Positions 1 through 11,328 of a stretch of DNA of 64,000 bases are shown in pieces. Positions within the stretch are counted from its first letter, which is position 1; each line of letters starts with the position of its first letter. The notes beneath the pieces were generated by a model. It ran no database searches. It was not told where the DNA came from and saw nothing but the letters and a program-made list of their open reading frames with translations. Origin of the DNA: Athripsodes cinereus (taxonomy: Eukaryota > Arthropoda > Insecta > Trichoptera > Leptoceridae); assembly GCA_947579605.1 (NCBI GenBank), contig OX388312.1:20669313-20733312 (forward strand), read 5' to 3'. The translations under genes were made by a program, and so were the position numbers.

Positions 1-384
1 AAAACCCTTTGAGAAGGTCAGCCACAACAAACTGTAGAGGTGTGACCAGAAGCCACAGCCATTTTCTTATATTGTTGTTGTTACAACTATCATTATTTTC
101 AAGGAATGGGTTTAATTTTTTTGTTCTCACGTTTTCACGTAATTGTGGTGGTGTGATTTTGTATGTTAGTAGAATCTTTTTTGTTTTTTGAAATTTTTAG
201 ATTTCAATGCTAGATATTTCAAGAATGTTATTATGTGATCATAAAAACTATACTTCAATGTAGAATGTTAATATGAAATCATATTAATGGAGACATTCTT
301 AACTCTAGAAGATTAGAAGAAAATAGGATTTACTGCTGAAAATCAATTTTTGGGAATAAATAATATAATTTAAAAAGCTTTACT

Positions 385-480
385 ACTACTATACCATCAC
401 GAAATATCCCAGAAGTGGATTAGACAGTGATTAAACCACAAGTAATAAACATGCAAATTGTCTTTTCCATGTCAATAAAA
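385..480 (-). repeat. Short repeat with RTE-like 3' tail (copy 1)
   Basis: The plus strand reads CTACTACTATACCATCACG, then ATCCCAGAAGTGG and, further on, AATAAACATGCA. The same order of words recurs near 4605, 5908, 39895, 45040, 55545 and 63780. The CTACTACTATACC(A/C)TCACG side matches the 3' tail of the RTE-type element at 46122-49117, so this copy is read on the minus strand. Its 5' limit is not clear. Confidence 0.5.
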
Positions 481-1127
481 AAGTCATTCAGGAGGGTGGC
501 ATGCATCATCGCTAAACAGGACAGAACACTTATGGAAAGGAGTGGGAGATTCTATGCCGGTAGCCCACGGAATAATAAATTGTTTAAAAATTACTTTTTT
601 AATGTGGGTACCTATTCATATTTGTTTTGTACAAATATACATCACTTAAATAAATAAAATACCTATCTATCTATTATCAACCGATGAAATTTTACTCACA
701 GATTTCGTTTCTACTTACTTGTTCAGAATAAATTACGGTCAAACCAAAGTCTGTAACACTGCAATAATATATCACGAGTAACGTCATATTGTTTAGAAAT
801 TTCGTTTCTAACATTCATCAAGTTACTATGTACTAGCAGTACAACCATAGTGAGAGTAGAACAATGCGGTAAGGAGAATACAACGAATGAAATCTTGGTG
901 CATTATTAATAATAAAGTATATTGTAGTACCTATGTAAGCGGTAGGTATTTATTTATATTACTTCTTCAAACTCAGTACAACTTGGCAGCCAACACCAAC
1001 TGTACACATATGAAGTTGCCGACAGTCAAACTATGTGTTATAGATATCTATGTATAGTTACCTCATAAATAGTAAGTCCATTTACATAATATACAGAGTT
1101 ATGTTCACATATTCATTATGGACACAT

Positions 1128-1195
1128 TAAGAATTGAAGGGAGACCCACTTCACATCCGGATATGTCGGGAGTCGTAGATTTCTATTTATTAATT
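1128..1195 (-). repeat. Solitary remnant of R1-like 3' end
   Basis: The words ATTGAAGGGAGACCCAC, CCGGATATG and GGGAGTC, followed by TCTATTTAT, align in order with 55788-55845, the extreme 3' end of the R1-clade element at 55786-60246. This looks like a very short, strongly 5'-truncated relative. I found no target-site duplication. Confidence 0.4.
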
Positions 1196-2521
1196 CATCA
1201 GTGAAGTAACAGGTACACCAATGTTCATTTTGCATCCATTGGGAATATTCCTTTCATTTCCGGTCCATATTTTTAATCATTCTTGTCTCGCCCCTCTTGA
1301 GTAGGTAGGTATACTAAATACAGGTAAATTCTATGGTTCGTCTTATATTGTTCGATAGTAAGGTCCTAATTCCTGCATAACGAGATTATTATAATATTCA
1401 CACCATTACGCCATTTTTTATAAGTCAACTGAAAGTACACTATTGATTAACGCGAAATCATTCTGCAAAAATGACATTCCTTTCACCCGAATCAGATACC
1501 TACATCACAGACAGAGTAAATGAACTTAGAAATTAAATTCTCAATCTTCTTTCATAAATAAAGATGGCTACCAATATACGAGCGAGACTGAGTTTAAGGC
1601 TACATACTGCACAATAAAGCTTGTTTCATTTCAGTCATAAATAATTCAATAGGTTTTCGTAATATTGGCAAGTATAGAAGTTTATATGTATTACATCTCA
1701 TATAATATTATCTCTGAAACTGGCGGTGTGCAAACTTTAAAATCTACCCTAGTAGATGCATACTAATTCAGAAGCAAAATAAATATTTATAGAAAACGAT
1801 TTGCACGTTAATATTATATTATCAGATGTTAACAGCTGCTGAAGTTTTGAAATATTCAATACAACCATATGCGGTGTTATTTGCATTTTATTCGACTACG
1901 CTTTCTTGTTATAACGTGTTAAAATGTGTTACATTTTTCAAAGTTTTAAAGTTATTTATCTTTCAAACGATATAAATTATAAAATATTTTATGAAATTTT
2001 ATACGTACCTAAAGCTGACGATTGAAATTATATAATGCTCGGTATGATTGCCTGAAAAAGATCTGCATTTGAATAGATTTTTATATAAAACATTAATTAG
2101 ACCTGATTTTACATAATCATTCGTCTCCAAAAAATAATTTCGGGCTACTTTCTGAAATTATAAGTTTTCTGAATAGTTAGGTGTAAAAAAATCTTAAAGG
2201 AACTCGAAAATGAAAAGTAGGTATACCTACTTAAAAATTATTGCATCTTAACTGGAGCCAAATCAGGGAAATAGTATAATATTTTTTAATCATTCAAATA
2301 ATACTGTAACGCGATGCACTCAGAAAAACTTAGTAACGAGTTTGGTCTTATATTTTATCCTGAATCTCTGTAGAGTCTATAAAGTAATCTCATAAGATTA
2401 AATTAAATTAATTAGACTGTAGAGGACACGACGCAGCCCACACGGGTTAAGATTCATCAACACCGAGTCATACGAAAAGTAAGTAAGTAAATTAAAATAA
2501 CACGAGTATGTTGGTACCTAC

Positions 2522-3033
2522 CAGGGATGTTGCGGATGTCGATTTTTACACATCCGCGGATGCGAATGCGGATGCGGATTTTTGAATGCTCACATCCGCG
2601 AATGCGGATGCGGATGTTCAAGATGTTATAGAAAAAAAGTAGGAACTATCTTAGTTGGTAGGCCCCACTGTCAAATATGTGACGAAATTGTTGCTACAAT
2701 AATATTATGTTTTTTTTTGGTGAAATATTTTTTTTTGTTATTTGCAAAAACCGGCAAAAAAAATAAAAAAATAAAATAAAACCGGCTAAAATAAAAACGC
2801 TTCGGATCTTGTCACCAATTTTTTCGTTCCCATTGGTTAATGTCAAGTGCGAACGGCACGCGCCATTCGCCGGCCCCGCCCCATTTCTTTCTTGTCGCAA
2901 ATTATCTTACATCCGCATCCGCGTGAACATCCGCATCGATTATTGCGGATGCGGATGCGGATGCAGATGTCCAAATACATGCGGAAGCTCCGCATTTGCG
3001 GATGCGGATGCGAATAAATTCGCAACATCCCTG
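2522..3033. mobile_element. Non-autonomous hAT element (MITE), copy A
   Basis: The element starts CAGGGATGTTGCG and ends CGCAACATCCCTG, and is flanked by the 8-bp duplication GTACCTAC (2514-2521 and 3034-3041). An 8-bp duplication with CA(G)GG termini is typical of hAT transposons. Both ends carry long runs of the hexamer GCGGAT/ATCCGC. The interior near 2800-2900 is GC-rich and encodes nothing recognisable. A second copy lies at 31241-32649 in the opposite orientation. At 512 bp without a transposase it would depend on an enzyme supplied elsewhere. Confidence 0.85.
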
Positions 3034-3564
3034 GTACCTACATATATTATTAACATAATATTCTTTTTATAGGTATACAACTTTGTAGGTGTACATCACA
3101 TCATACTCATAGATTGTAAATGTTCACACATATAACATGAAATTCTGCGTAAAAGGATAAACGAACGATTTGAGTATAACATATCGCACGCCAGAATGAC
3201 AAAGATAGTGTCATCCTTTTTGTTTCAAATTCACTCTTGTCCTTATAAAGTTAAGTTATATTATATCCCGCATGGGAATTTCCTGATAAGGTTTTCTAAG
3301 AAGGGTCTAAGTTCGTTCCAGGATAGATAAGGAGTGATACACCAAATTTAGGGTGAGAATTTGAAAAACTCTTTTTGGTAGTTTATGAAATGAATGCTCA
3401 AGATTACATCTTAAAATATTTTTTGCACCACATAATAGTAGGTAGGTATATAATTATGTACTCTTAAATGTAAGTAAGTACACATAATAAACGGCTGAGG
3501 TTTTTATCAAATTTTCCATTAGTTTTGTACATACTACTTACTATTTCTGCAAACCGTACAATTA

Positions 3565-3655
3565 CAAACGGATTAGTTGGAAGACCTCGCGAATCTCGCG
3601 ATAAACTCGCCCTGTGCACCAATGTACAGATAAAAATAAAATAAATAATATTTTT
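3565..3655 (+). repeat. LINE/SINE 3'-end repeat with GCGATAA hairpin
   Basis: The sequence reads TTAGTTGGAAGACCTCGCG, a loop, CGCGATAAACTCGCCCTGTG, TGTACA, then AAAATAAAATAAATAA. The same order recurs at 33955-34110 (plus) and, inverted, at 50400-50465, 61830-61965 and 63965-64000. A short stem around CGCGA...TCGCG, then GCCC and an A-rich (AAAT)n tail, looks like the 3' end of a non-LTR retrotransposon or its SINE. No coding part remains. Confidence 0.55.
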
Positions 3656-4604
3656 GTTGACAAATAATAAACTGCAACATTATTCTGATGAATTCTGTCT
3701 AAATGAAGGACAAAAATATTATTTCAATTTGCGGTGCAATAAAATGGCTTCTGGTTCATTTTTTTATTGATTGTCTTTAGTGAATATTGACATCCAATCC
3801 AATTTGGTTTGAATTCGATCTACACCCCTTAGCACAAAGCGTAACATTTTCGAATGAATACAAAAACAAAACTGCAAAAGGTAATCGAATTTGGAAGTGT
3901 CATAGAAAACAAGGCACAATATTATAAAGTATAGGTATTATTGCGCAATCAAACCAAAAACGTTATTCGTTCGCTGTAGTACCTACTATATTATTATTTA
4001 TCTTACTTATTGTTCAAAATAACGTGAAAATAGTTTATACCTATTCTATGTGATACATAATATCATAAACTACTAGTACTCGCACTCTTGGTAGATATGC
4101 AATAAAAACTAAGTATATAATATTATATCGGGCCACATCACTTGCGGGGTAGGCAAAGGAATTACAAAATGCCAGATCAACTTGTATTTGTATATTTTTA
4201 CAATGCTTCCATAACTTTATTCCATATTTTTAAACAAATAAAAAAAATAAACATGCAATTTTCAATAGGTACATATAATTATGTCTATCATCAATCAACA
4301 TGAGGCTGTGGTTGAAAATTTGAATCTATTGATAAAATACCCTTTGTCTTCGTGATTTCAAAGATTTTTCTTCAATTAAATATTGATTTACTAGTCTATG
4401 GATTAATTTCGTACAGTTCTCTATAGAGAATAGTTTTTCCACTCTTTTTTGTACGTTTTCGAGTTTTCTGTAAAAGGGAGATGTTCGTAAAACATCACAT
4501 ATAAGCATAGACATACCATATAAGACAATTAAGATCTACAATTTAGAAAAGATCAATGCCATCCTTCCCAAATATATACTTTTTTGGCACCGAGAGGATA
4601 ACTT

Positions 4605-4680
4605 GCATGTTTCATACGGACAGTAAGTCTGCTGGCTACCCATTTGTGGATATGCCGTGACGGTATAGTAGTAGTCATAC
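4605..4680 (+). repeat. Short repeat with RTE-like 3' tail (copy 2)
   Basis: It reads AGTCTGCTGGCTACCC, TTTGTGGATATGCCGTGACG, then GTATAGTAGTAGT. The end matches the tail of the RTE-type element at 46122-49117, here in plus orientation. Confidence 0.5.
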
Positions 4681-5907
4681 TATCAGAAACCTCGATTGGA
4701 GAACCATGTCTACACAATGCAACGTTGTGTAGAATCTAATCGGAAGAAGTGAGAAAGGTGTCCCAACGCTTACGAATTGGCTCAAGGCTGGCTTAAGTGA
4801 TCACTTTCGGTGTCCATGGACAACGTTCACCAATTCCGCCATTCTCACTGTCACGATGTAAGGTCCACCAATCAAGATACGCTTTATGCAAAACCTTAGA
4901 AGCAACCATCTTTTTGGGATCTCATTTTTCAGATCTCAAATAGATCGTGATCTCCCGTCTAAATGGCGCCGGAACAATTAAGTTCAATACTTTATCGGCT
5001 GCTAGTTCGACCAGTCAGCAACAAATTAGTAGTCATACGATTTTTTTGTACAAACGTATTTAGTATTTTGTAATTTATTTTTTATTTTTTAAATAATTAA
5101 ACTTTATGGATACATGGAGTCAATCTATTTATCAGTTTTCTGTAAATGTCATGGATTTGTTAAACATCTCATTTTTAGTTTATTGACGAGAAATTCATCC
5201 TAAATTCACTATTGCTACCCTTTTGACTGGCATCATTGAGATAATTGAAGATTCATAAAACGGCATCAGGAGAACATGTCACTACATATCATCTCAAGTG
5301 TCTTTTAGTGGATTTTTAAGAAGAATAGTTATTACATGCTGCTAGTTCACCAACTGCTTCTTTTAATGAAAAATACTGTTTTAGTATAGACAGACATATG
5401 TAGAGATAGACGCATACCTACCTTTTGTTTAAATATTATTAACCTGTCACTCACGTGAAAATGTCTATGTGGTTCATGCAATGATAATGTGTAGTGTTGT
5501 CAGCATGAATAATATCAATCAGATTGACTTCAACTCCATCCAATGCGATAGACTCATTATTATTAATGCAGCATACAACAAATGCAAATGTCAGCAAACG
5601 TCAAAAATACAACATACTCGTAACATATTGCATCGTTATACAATAACAATATATTGCATAAAGTGACGTAGAAAAAGGATAAATAAAAATCTATCAGTTG
5701 TTTAATAAAACATTGCTTCACAATGCTTTATATAACATATTTTTATTATTCATTAAAATCGCGTATTTTTTGTTGTTGTTGTTGTTGTATATTGTACACC
5801 TTTTCATGATGATATTATTAAAATGGTCATAAGTTTGATATTGAAAATTCCCTCAAAAAATGAGTTGATTTTAAGCAAATGCTATATGCAATAATCATAA
5901 TTTAGTA

Positions 5908-5990
5908 TTGTTCCATCACGATATATTCTACAAGTGAGGTAGCCAGCAGACTAACTGTATGAATTAAACGTAGAGAGTCCTCTCCGTGGT
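5908..5990 (-). repeat. Short repeat with RTE-like 3' tail (copy 3)
   Basis: The plus strand reads CCATCACGATATATTCTACA, AGTGAGGTAGCCAGCAGAC, then TAACTGTATGAATTAAACG, in the same order as the other copies. Confidence 0.5.
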
Positions 5991-6164
5991 TAAAAACTAG
6001 AATATGTTGAAAATTGGTGGCATAGTTTATCACTAGACCTTTATTGTTTTTTATATGAGGTTTTATAAGACACTCGAAAACTTGGGAGAAAAAAGTGAGA
6101 ACAATAATGATTGTTCATATATATATGGACAATTTGTAAAGCGCTATTTACTCATAACATGACT

Positions 6165-6310
6165 TCAAGGGCGCCATATACCGTGTCTATCACCCGAAAC
6201 TCCCAGCAAAAAGGTGCGTCTTCAGCCCTCTTTTGAAGCTCTCTTCATTCACCTCCTCTCGCAGATACAGAGGCAGCTTGTATGTAAGAATACCTTTAGG
6301 CAGGATTACA
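6165..6310. repeat. GGCGCC-containing interspersed repeat
   Basis: The core TTCAAGGGCGCC(A/G) near 6172-6178 recurs near 36290 and 51308, where a second GGCGCC or GCGCC lies about 30-40 bp before it and could form a stem. The downstream GC-richer part here (to about 6310) is not seen in the other two copies. The family is not recognised. Confidence 0.35.
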
Positions 6311-6867
6311 ATGCGCTGGAGTGATCAGACTGTTACTCCAACAATACATAGGTATATGATAAGGTACAATGTCAGAGAATAAAAAAAGATGACGCAAAGT
6401 TGTCCATAAGGTATTATCTGGAGATCGCGATTACCAGTGGAACGATATTAAAATGCTTGATACAATCAAACAGAACATTCTAATATAGAAATATATCCAT
6501 AACAATAGATAGCGATATACTTTAGCCTAGGTATCTCGCATATAAATCTATGTTCCAGGTTCCATATTGTTTATGCTTCCACAATAACTAACTACACTGC
6601 TTCACTTCTGTGAAGATTGTTATATTATGAACAGAATTCAAACACAAGGTACAGTACAGTGCACCCTTAGATTGAAATCTTGATGTGAAAGTAATTTGCA
6701 TAGTAAACCGCATCCATATCAACTGTCATCTATTGCATAATGATAATATGTCTTAGATGTTACAATACTGACAACACTACACTTCATATTATTACTTTCA
6801 AAGCCATATTCAATATAAAGGTTTACTCGTAACTCGAGTTCATTTTTTTGTGTGTTGTGAAGCCTCA

Positions 6868-8527
6868 GAGATGCTGAAAAGTCCCCTACGAAACTGGAGG
6901 CCCTAAGAAATTCGTACAGAGAGCTAGACCACCTGGTAAAGCAATCTGTGCGCAAAGACAGACGACGTGATGTCGAAGCCAAAATACAGCTTGCACAAAC
7001 TGCCGCGGCCAGGAATGACTCGAAGACTCTCTTTGAAATTACCCGCATGTTAGGAGGAAGAGGTCAGAATAAGACTGCTGACTCAATTAATGATAGCAGT
7101 GGAAACCTGATCTCTGCCCCTGACTTAGTAAGAGGAAGATGGAGAGAACACTTTGAGTTCATTCTAAACCGACCGGACCCCTCCTCACCTTTTGATGTTG
7201 GCAATGAGGATGGCGACCTAGATATCCCACAGGTATCTGGGATAGCCGAAACCCCCCCAACACATGAGGAGATTGAGGCAGCTGTAAAAAGGCTAAAAAA
7301 CAACAAGGCCCCAGGTGAGGATGGAATCCACGCAGAGCTCCTTAAGTATGGCATGAATGCGCTTATCCACCCACTGTACCATCTCTTTAACAAGGTGTGG
7401 AACGAGGAGCTCTGCCCGAAAGATTGGAGAAATGGATCCATCGTGACACTTTTCAAGAAGGGAAACCCACTGGAATGCGGAAACTACCGTGGCATCACAC
7501 TACTTAGTGTGCCCGGTAAAGTTCTCTCCCAAATCATATTGAGTCGCATTCAAAAACCAGTGTTGGCATCTCTGAGAAAGCAACAATGCGGGTTTGTGCC
7601 TGGCAAGTCCTGTTCGGACGCAATTTTCTGTGCCAGATGCGTACTTCAACAGTCGCAAGAGTTCAACTCACCGCTTGCATGTTGCTTCATTGACTACGAA
7701 AAACCTTTTGACAGCCCCCACAGACCAACCATATGGAAAATACTGGCCGCGTATGGCATCCCGCCCAAAGTGGTAACCATGATCAAAGCCCTGCATATGG
7801 ACTCTGAATGTTCTGTCAGAACATCAAGTGGTCCAACTGACACCTTCAGGATCACCACTGGAGTCCGGCAGGGCTGTGTATTGGCACCTTTTATCTTTGC
7901 CATAATTATGGACTACCTGCTCAGAAAATCTATTCTGGGCCCTGGCGGTGTGCCTTTATCACAGCGTGAAAACAGTGAGACGTCTGTGGGAGTGCTGCAC
8001 GATATGCGGATGATCTAGCCCTTTTTGATACATCTCTGGACGGATTACAGTGCAACGCTAATGCTCTTTATGAAAATTCCTTGCGCCTTGGCCTTCGTAT
8101 CAACGCTGGTAAAACGGAGTACATAATGTAATAGTACATGCACGAGTACTCACACCCCACTAATGGTTGGTAATTCCCAAATATCTCAGGTTAGCAAATT
8201 CAGGTACCTGGGAGCAACCATAACGCCAGAGGGTGATCTCCGGTCGGAATTACCAATCCGCATAGGGGCAGCTAGTGGGGCTTTCAATAACATGAACAAA
8301 GTTTGGAAGGCGTCTGGACTCAGCATCAGGACAAAATGTCGCTTGTTCAATGCGTGCATCATCCCAATCCTTCTATATGGCTGTGAGTCTTGGCACTTAA
8401 CCAAGGCTCAGGAGCGGAAGATACTAAGCTTTGAAAACGGGTGTCTTAGAAGGATTTTGGATGTCAAATGGTATGAACATGTTACAAATGATGCTGTGCG
8501 CCGGCGCACCCAGCAGAGACCTGTAAT
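6868..8527 (+). pseudogene. 5' part of truncated LINE: reverse transcriptase, frameshifted
   Basis: This is a degenerate reverse transcriptase of an RTE/Daphne-like non-LTR retrotransposon. An open frame from about 6868 to 8018 carries the connector and fingers (NNKAPGEDGIHAELLKYG), NYRGITLLS, motif A (CCFIDYEKPFD) and motif B (TTGVRQGCVLAPFIF). A frameshift near 7996 moves motif C, ARYADDLALFDT, to another frame at about 8000-8030. Two stop codons follow near 8130, then the thumb region resumes (FRYLGATITPEGDLRSELP, LLYGCESWHLTKAQ). The endonuclease half is missing, so the copy was 5'-truncated on insertion. The frame runs into the hAT insertion at 8528 and resumes at 11031. The clade label is an inference from motif style. 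Confidence 0.85.
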
Positions 8528-8639
8528 TAGGGGATTCGATCCCGGGATCCCGAATCCCGGGATCCCGGGATCCCGGTCGTATTTTAGTCCCGAAATTTTC
8601 GGGATTAAATTTAAGAAATCCCGGGATTTTCGGGATTAA

Positions 8640-9270
8640 TACAATTATACAATAAGTCAAATATTTGGTACTCAAGCACATCAATGAATCACTGACAGCC
8701 GAAGCTTGTGTAAGTATCTTAAAAGAGCACTATTCTGAGTTCGATATCTCACTAGATACGATATTGTGGCAATAGTTACTGATGGTCCAAATTACAGTTG
8801 GAAAACTTGTTAATGCAAAGCACCTAGTTTGTTTTGCACACGGTATTCACTTAGCCGTTTGTGATTTATTGCATAGAAAAATACCTGCAAATGAACCTTT
8901 CAGTGATGATAGTTTATTTATTTATTTAGTTATATATACGGCCTTTTATTGATGATTTGGATGGTGATAATGAAGAACTGGACTCAGGATTAGTCATTAA
9001 AATCGGTAATGGTGAGTTTGACCAATGACCGGAATATTAATGAAATTGTAAAGAAAGTTCGTAGTGGTTCTTATTTTCAAAAGAGCATCTTTGAAGAATG
9101 ATACTATGCTTCAAAACTTTTTTGAAAAGGAACATGGAAGCGAGCTTAATTTATTGTTTAGCTGCAAATCGCGTTGGAATAGTCTTTTAACAATGCTTGA
9201 GCGATTTGATATTTTAAAAAATAGCATCAAAAAATTACTCATCGACCTAATTCGAATAAATAATTCATAA
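8640..9270 (+). pseudogene. Degraded hAT transposase fragment
   Basis: Broken frames encode IVTDGPN, then AKHLVCFAHGIHLAVCDLL (about 8810-8875), which matches the hAT catalytic-core pattern C-x-x-H-x-hydrophobic-x-L. From about 9064-9270 comes a frame with FSCKSRWNSLLTMLERFD, the hAT RW-x-S...M-x-R-F motif. Several stops and frameshifts separate the parts and the N-terminal zinc finger is not visible. The transposase would cut and paste the element; this copy is dead. Confidence 0.75.
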
Positions 9271-9626
9271 AGTCTCTGGTCAATTTGATTTAAAAATACG
9301 AGTTAAAACATTGATCCCAATAGTATGTATTTTTTTGTTATGGGTTAAACTAAATAAGTCTAAGTTGATTTTTTTTTAAAAATATTCCAAAATAGTACAT
9401 ACAAACAAACATAAATAACAACATTATAGAATATATTGCCCCACTAAACTAAAACTGTTCTGGGTTAAAACCAGAGATGTGCAAAATACTTTCAAAAAAG
9501 TATTTAAATACAAAATACAAATACTTTTGAATTTTTGTATTTCAAATACAAAATACTTTTTCAAAATGGTATTTAAGTACAAAATACGTATTTTAAAATA
9601 CTTATTTAAAATACCTTTTACAAATA

Positions 9627-10015
9627 GTCGAACAAGGTGTAAGACAGGGGTATTCAATATTTCCAGCACTCTTTAACTATTATATACAGCGAGCCATTGA
9701 TGAATAGATAGAAGAAATAAATAACTGGACAAGAGTATAGATAAATGGAGAAAGGGTTGACATGATTCGATATAGCATTGTTTGCAGAAAATGAAGATGA
9801 GTTGAATAAAGTCTTAGGAAGAACTATCAAAATACAACATAAAAAATAAATAAGACAATACAAAATGTATGGTCATTCGAAGAGATGAGGCGACTGCGAA
9901 AATTATCATAAATGGAGTGAGTATCAAGCAGGTTAGAGAATTCCTGAACTTGGACTGCAGAATAAATCAGGATGGATACTCTGAATCTGAAATCGTACGG
10001 ACTACTGTAACATCA
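9627..10015 (+). pseudogene. RTE/jockey-like reverse transcriptase fragment
   Basis: The frame begins VEQGVRQGYSISPALFNYYI (RT motif B), then has stops and shifts through the degraded motif C region. At about 9869-9995 it reads MVIRRDEATAKIIINGVSI and REFLNLDCRINQDG, the RT thumb region. It belongs to a different LINE from the host element at 6868-11318. Confidence 0.65.
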
Positions 10016-10450
10016 AATTATATACAGGACTGCTCCAGTCCTTTCTCGATCGTTTTCAGATGGTTTTGAATGTTGCCTCCGAATCATTTACAGAGAGAAT
10101 CAGAGCTGCCACATCACTTCACTACTAAGAAGTCTACGCTAGCTGAGAGTCTCAGAGAGAGAGTGGAGTTTAAACTGTGTCTCACTGTCCACAAGGTAGC
10201 ACACCACCCACTGACATATTCTGCTGACAAAAATTTGAGTCAAAGACTGTGCTCAGCTTCTAATGCCGTGAACAAACTCGTAGAGTTCAATATTGCAAAT
10301 ACCTCTAAATTTACAGAAAGGAGAACCAGAGTCTCAGCGTCAATTGCCTGGAACAGATTGCCTGCAGACAAAGTTGAAAACGCTGCAGTTCAGAAGAAAT
10401 CACAGCGCCCTTGGAATGGTCATGGATCATTCAACGGCGTCATGTATAAT
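10016..10450 (+). pseudogene. CR1-like LINE 3'-end fragment
   Basis: Frames encode SLRERVEFKLCLTVHKVAH, then LSQRLCSASNAVNKLVEF and RTRVSASIAWNRLPADK. These match the conserved C-terminal region of CR1/L2-type ORF2 (pattern L-P-x-R-x-R-x-x-FK-L, then A-x-x-WN-x-LP). It abuts the RTE-like fragment without spacer, a mosaic of two LINE clades. Confidence 0.6.
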
Positions 10451-11030
10451 TAGTTCAATCATCATTATTATGTGTGTAGGTATATCTCAAATATGGAGTA
10501 CTCTAATGGAAACGTTGTATTCGTAATTCAACAAATTGACAAAAAAAGCTTGCATACGCGCATATCAATTAATGGCAGAATTTTGTTTCAAACAAATAAA
10601 AAGATTTTTTGTGTAAAATACAAAATACTTTTTACGAAAACGTATTTGAAATACAAAATGAAAATACGTACTTTGTATTTTGTACTTGTGTTTTAAGTAC
10701 TTTAATTTCAAATACGTCACATCTCTTCAATTTAAGAATATAAAAAAAAGTTAAATTGTTACTTTTATAAATCATAAACAGAAGTGCCTTGTATGTTTAT
10801 TTTAGAATAAGTTTGAAGTGCAATTTTGTTTAACCGACTTTTTACAGATTCAAAACTTAAATTCATTGCCAGATAAGTAAAAAAAAGTGATTTTGACATG
10901 GCCTACTGACTTTTCGTTACCACTTTACATTACCAATACAATCCCGGGACTAGTCCCGGGATCCCGGGATCAACTATAGATAATCCCGAAATCCCGGGAT
11001 TAGAAAAAAGGGTCGGGATCGAATCCCCTA

Positions 11031-11318
11031 CCTGTAATCTCCGTAATACAGGAGAGACGATGGTCCTGGCTGGGACATGTTTTGAGAATGCCTAATGATA
11101 GTTGGCCAAAAAGAGCACTGTTTTTCCGTCCGCAGGGGTTCCGTCGGCCCGGGCGTCCCTCTTTCACAATACACCGTTCCTATGACAACGATATCAGAGC
11201 GCAAGGAATGTCGTGGAAAGAGGTGACGCAATTGGCACAGAGTCGCTCTTAATGGAGGAGGCTGGTTTCTGCCCTGTGCTCCCGAGAGGAGCGTTGAGGG
11301 CGATGATGATGATGATGA
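11031..11318 (+). pseudogene. 3' end of the same LINE, beyond the hAT insertion
   Basis: After the duplicated 8 bp CCTGTAAT the LINE frame continues as ISVIQERRWSWLGHVLRM, then RRPGRPSFTI and MSWKEVTQLAQSRS, the usual C-terminal motifs of this LINE class. It ends in a (GAT)n tail at 11302-11320, typical of RTE-like elements, which end in short tandem repeats rather than poly(A). A probable duplication TGAAGCC(T/A)CA (6858-6867 and 11319-11328, 9 of 10 identical) bounds the whole 4.45 kb composite. Confidence 0.8.
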
Positions 11319-11328
11319 TGAAGCCACA

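Larger units (their letters stand above)
1..2513. other. Non-coding AT-rich stretch
   Basis: No open frame here has recognisable protein character. The short ORFs are what AT-rich DNA gives by chance. Two repeat remnants lie inside and are listed separately (about 385-480 and 1128-1195). Confidence 0.6.
3042..6857. other. Non-coding stretch with repeat remnants
   Basis: No gene is supported. It contains a LINE-tail repeat near 3570, two copies of the RTE-tail repeat (near 4605 and 5908), a (GTT)n run near 5771-5788 and a GGCGCC repeat near 6165. The less AT-rich part at about 4740-5030 has no open frame I can assign. Confidence 0.55.
9472..10727. mobile_element. Element with AT-rich inverted termini, carrying LINE pieces
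   Basis: The left end starts CAGAGATGTGCAAAATAC and the right end finishes with GTCACATCTCT. Both continue inward as alternating AAATACAAAATAC/GTATTT words over about 130 bp, forming long imperfect inverted termini. CAGAGATGTG ends are common in hAT-type MITEs, but I see no clear 8-bp duplication, so the outer limits are approximate. The interior is two adjoining LINE fragments. Confidence 0.55.
8528..11030. mobile_element. hAT transposon inserted in the LINE
   Basis: Perfect 17-bp terminal inverted repeats (TAGGGGATTCGATCCCG) sit between 8-bp duplications CCTGTAAT (8520-8527 and 11031-11038). Subterminal parts are dense in CCCGGGATC words. The 8-bp duplication and the transposase remnant inside identify the hAT superfamily. 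The element is itself invaded by the composite at about 9472-10727. Confidence 0.9.

Noticed and set aside
2522..3033. CRISPR-like or satellite array of GCGGAT hexamers
   Set aside because: The hexamers have no regular spacers and are part of a hAT MITE with defined ends and target duplication.
3420..3450. TAGGTAGGTA words as telomeric repeats
   Set aside because: They are short and scattered, with no (TTAGG)n array anywhere in the window.
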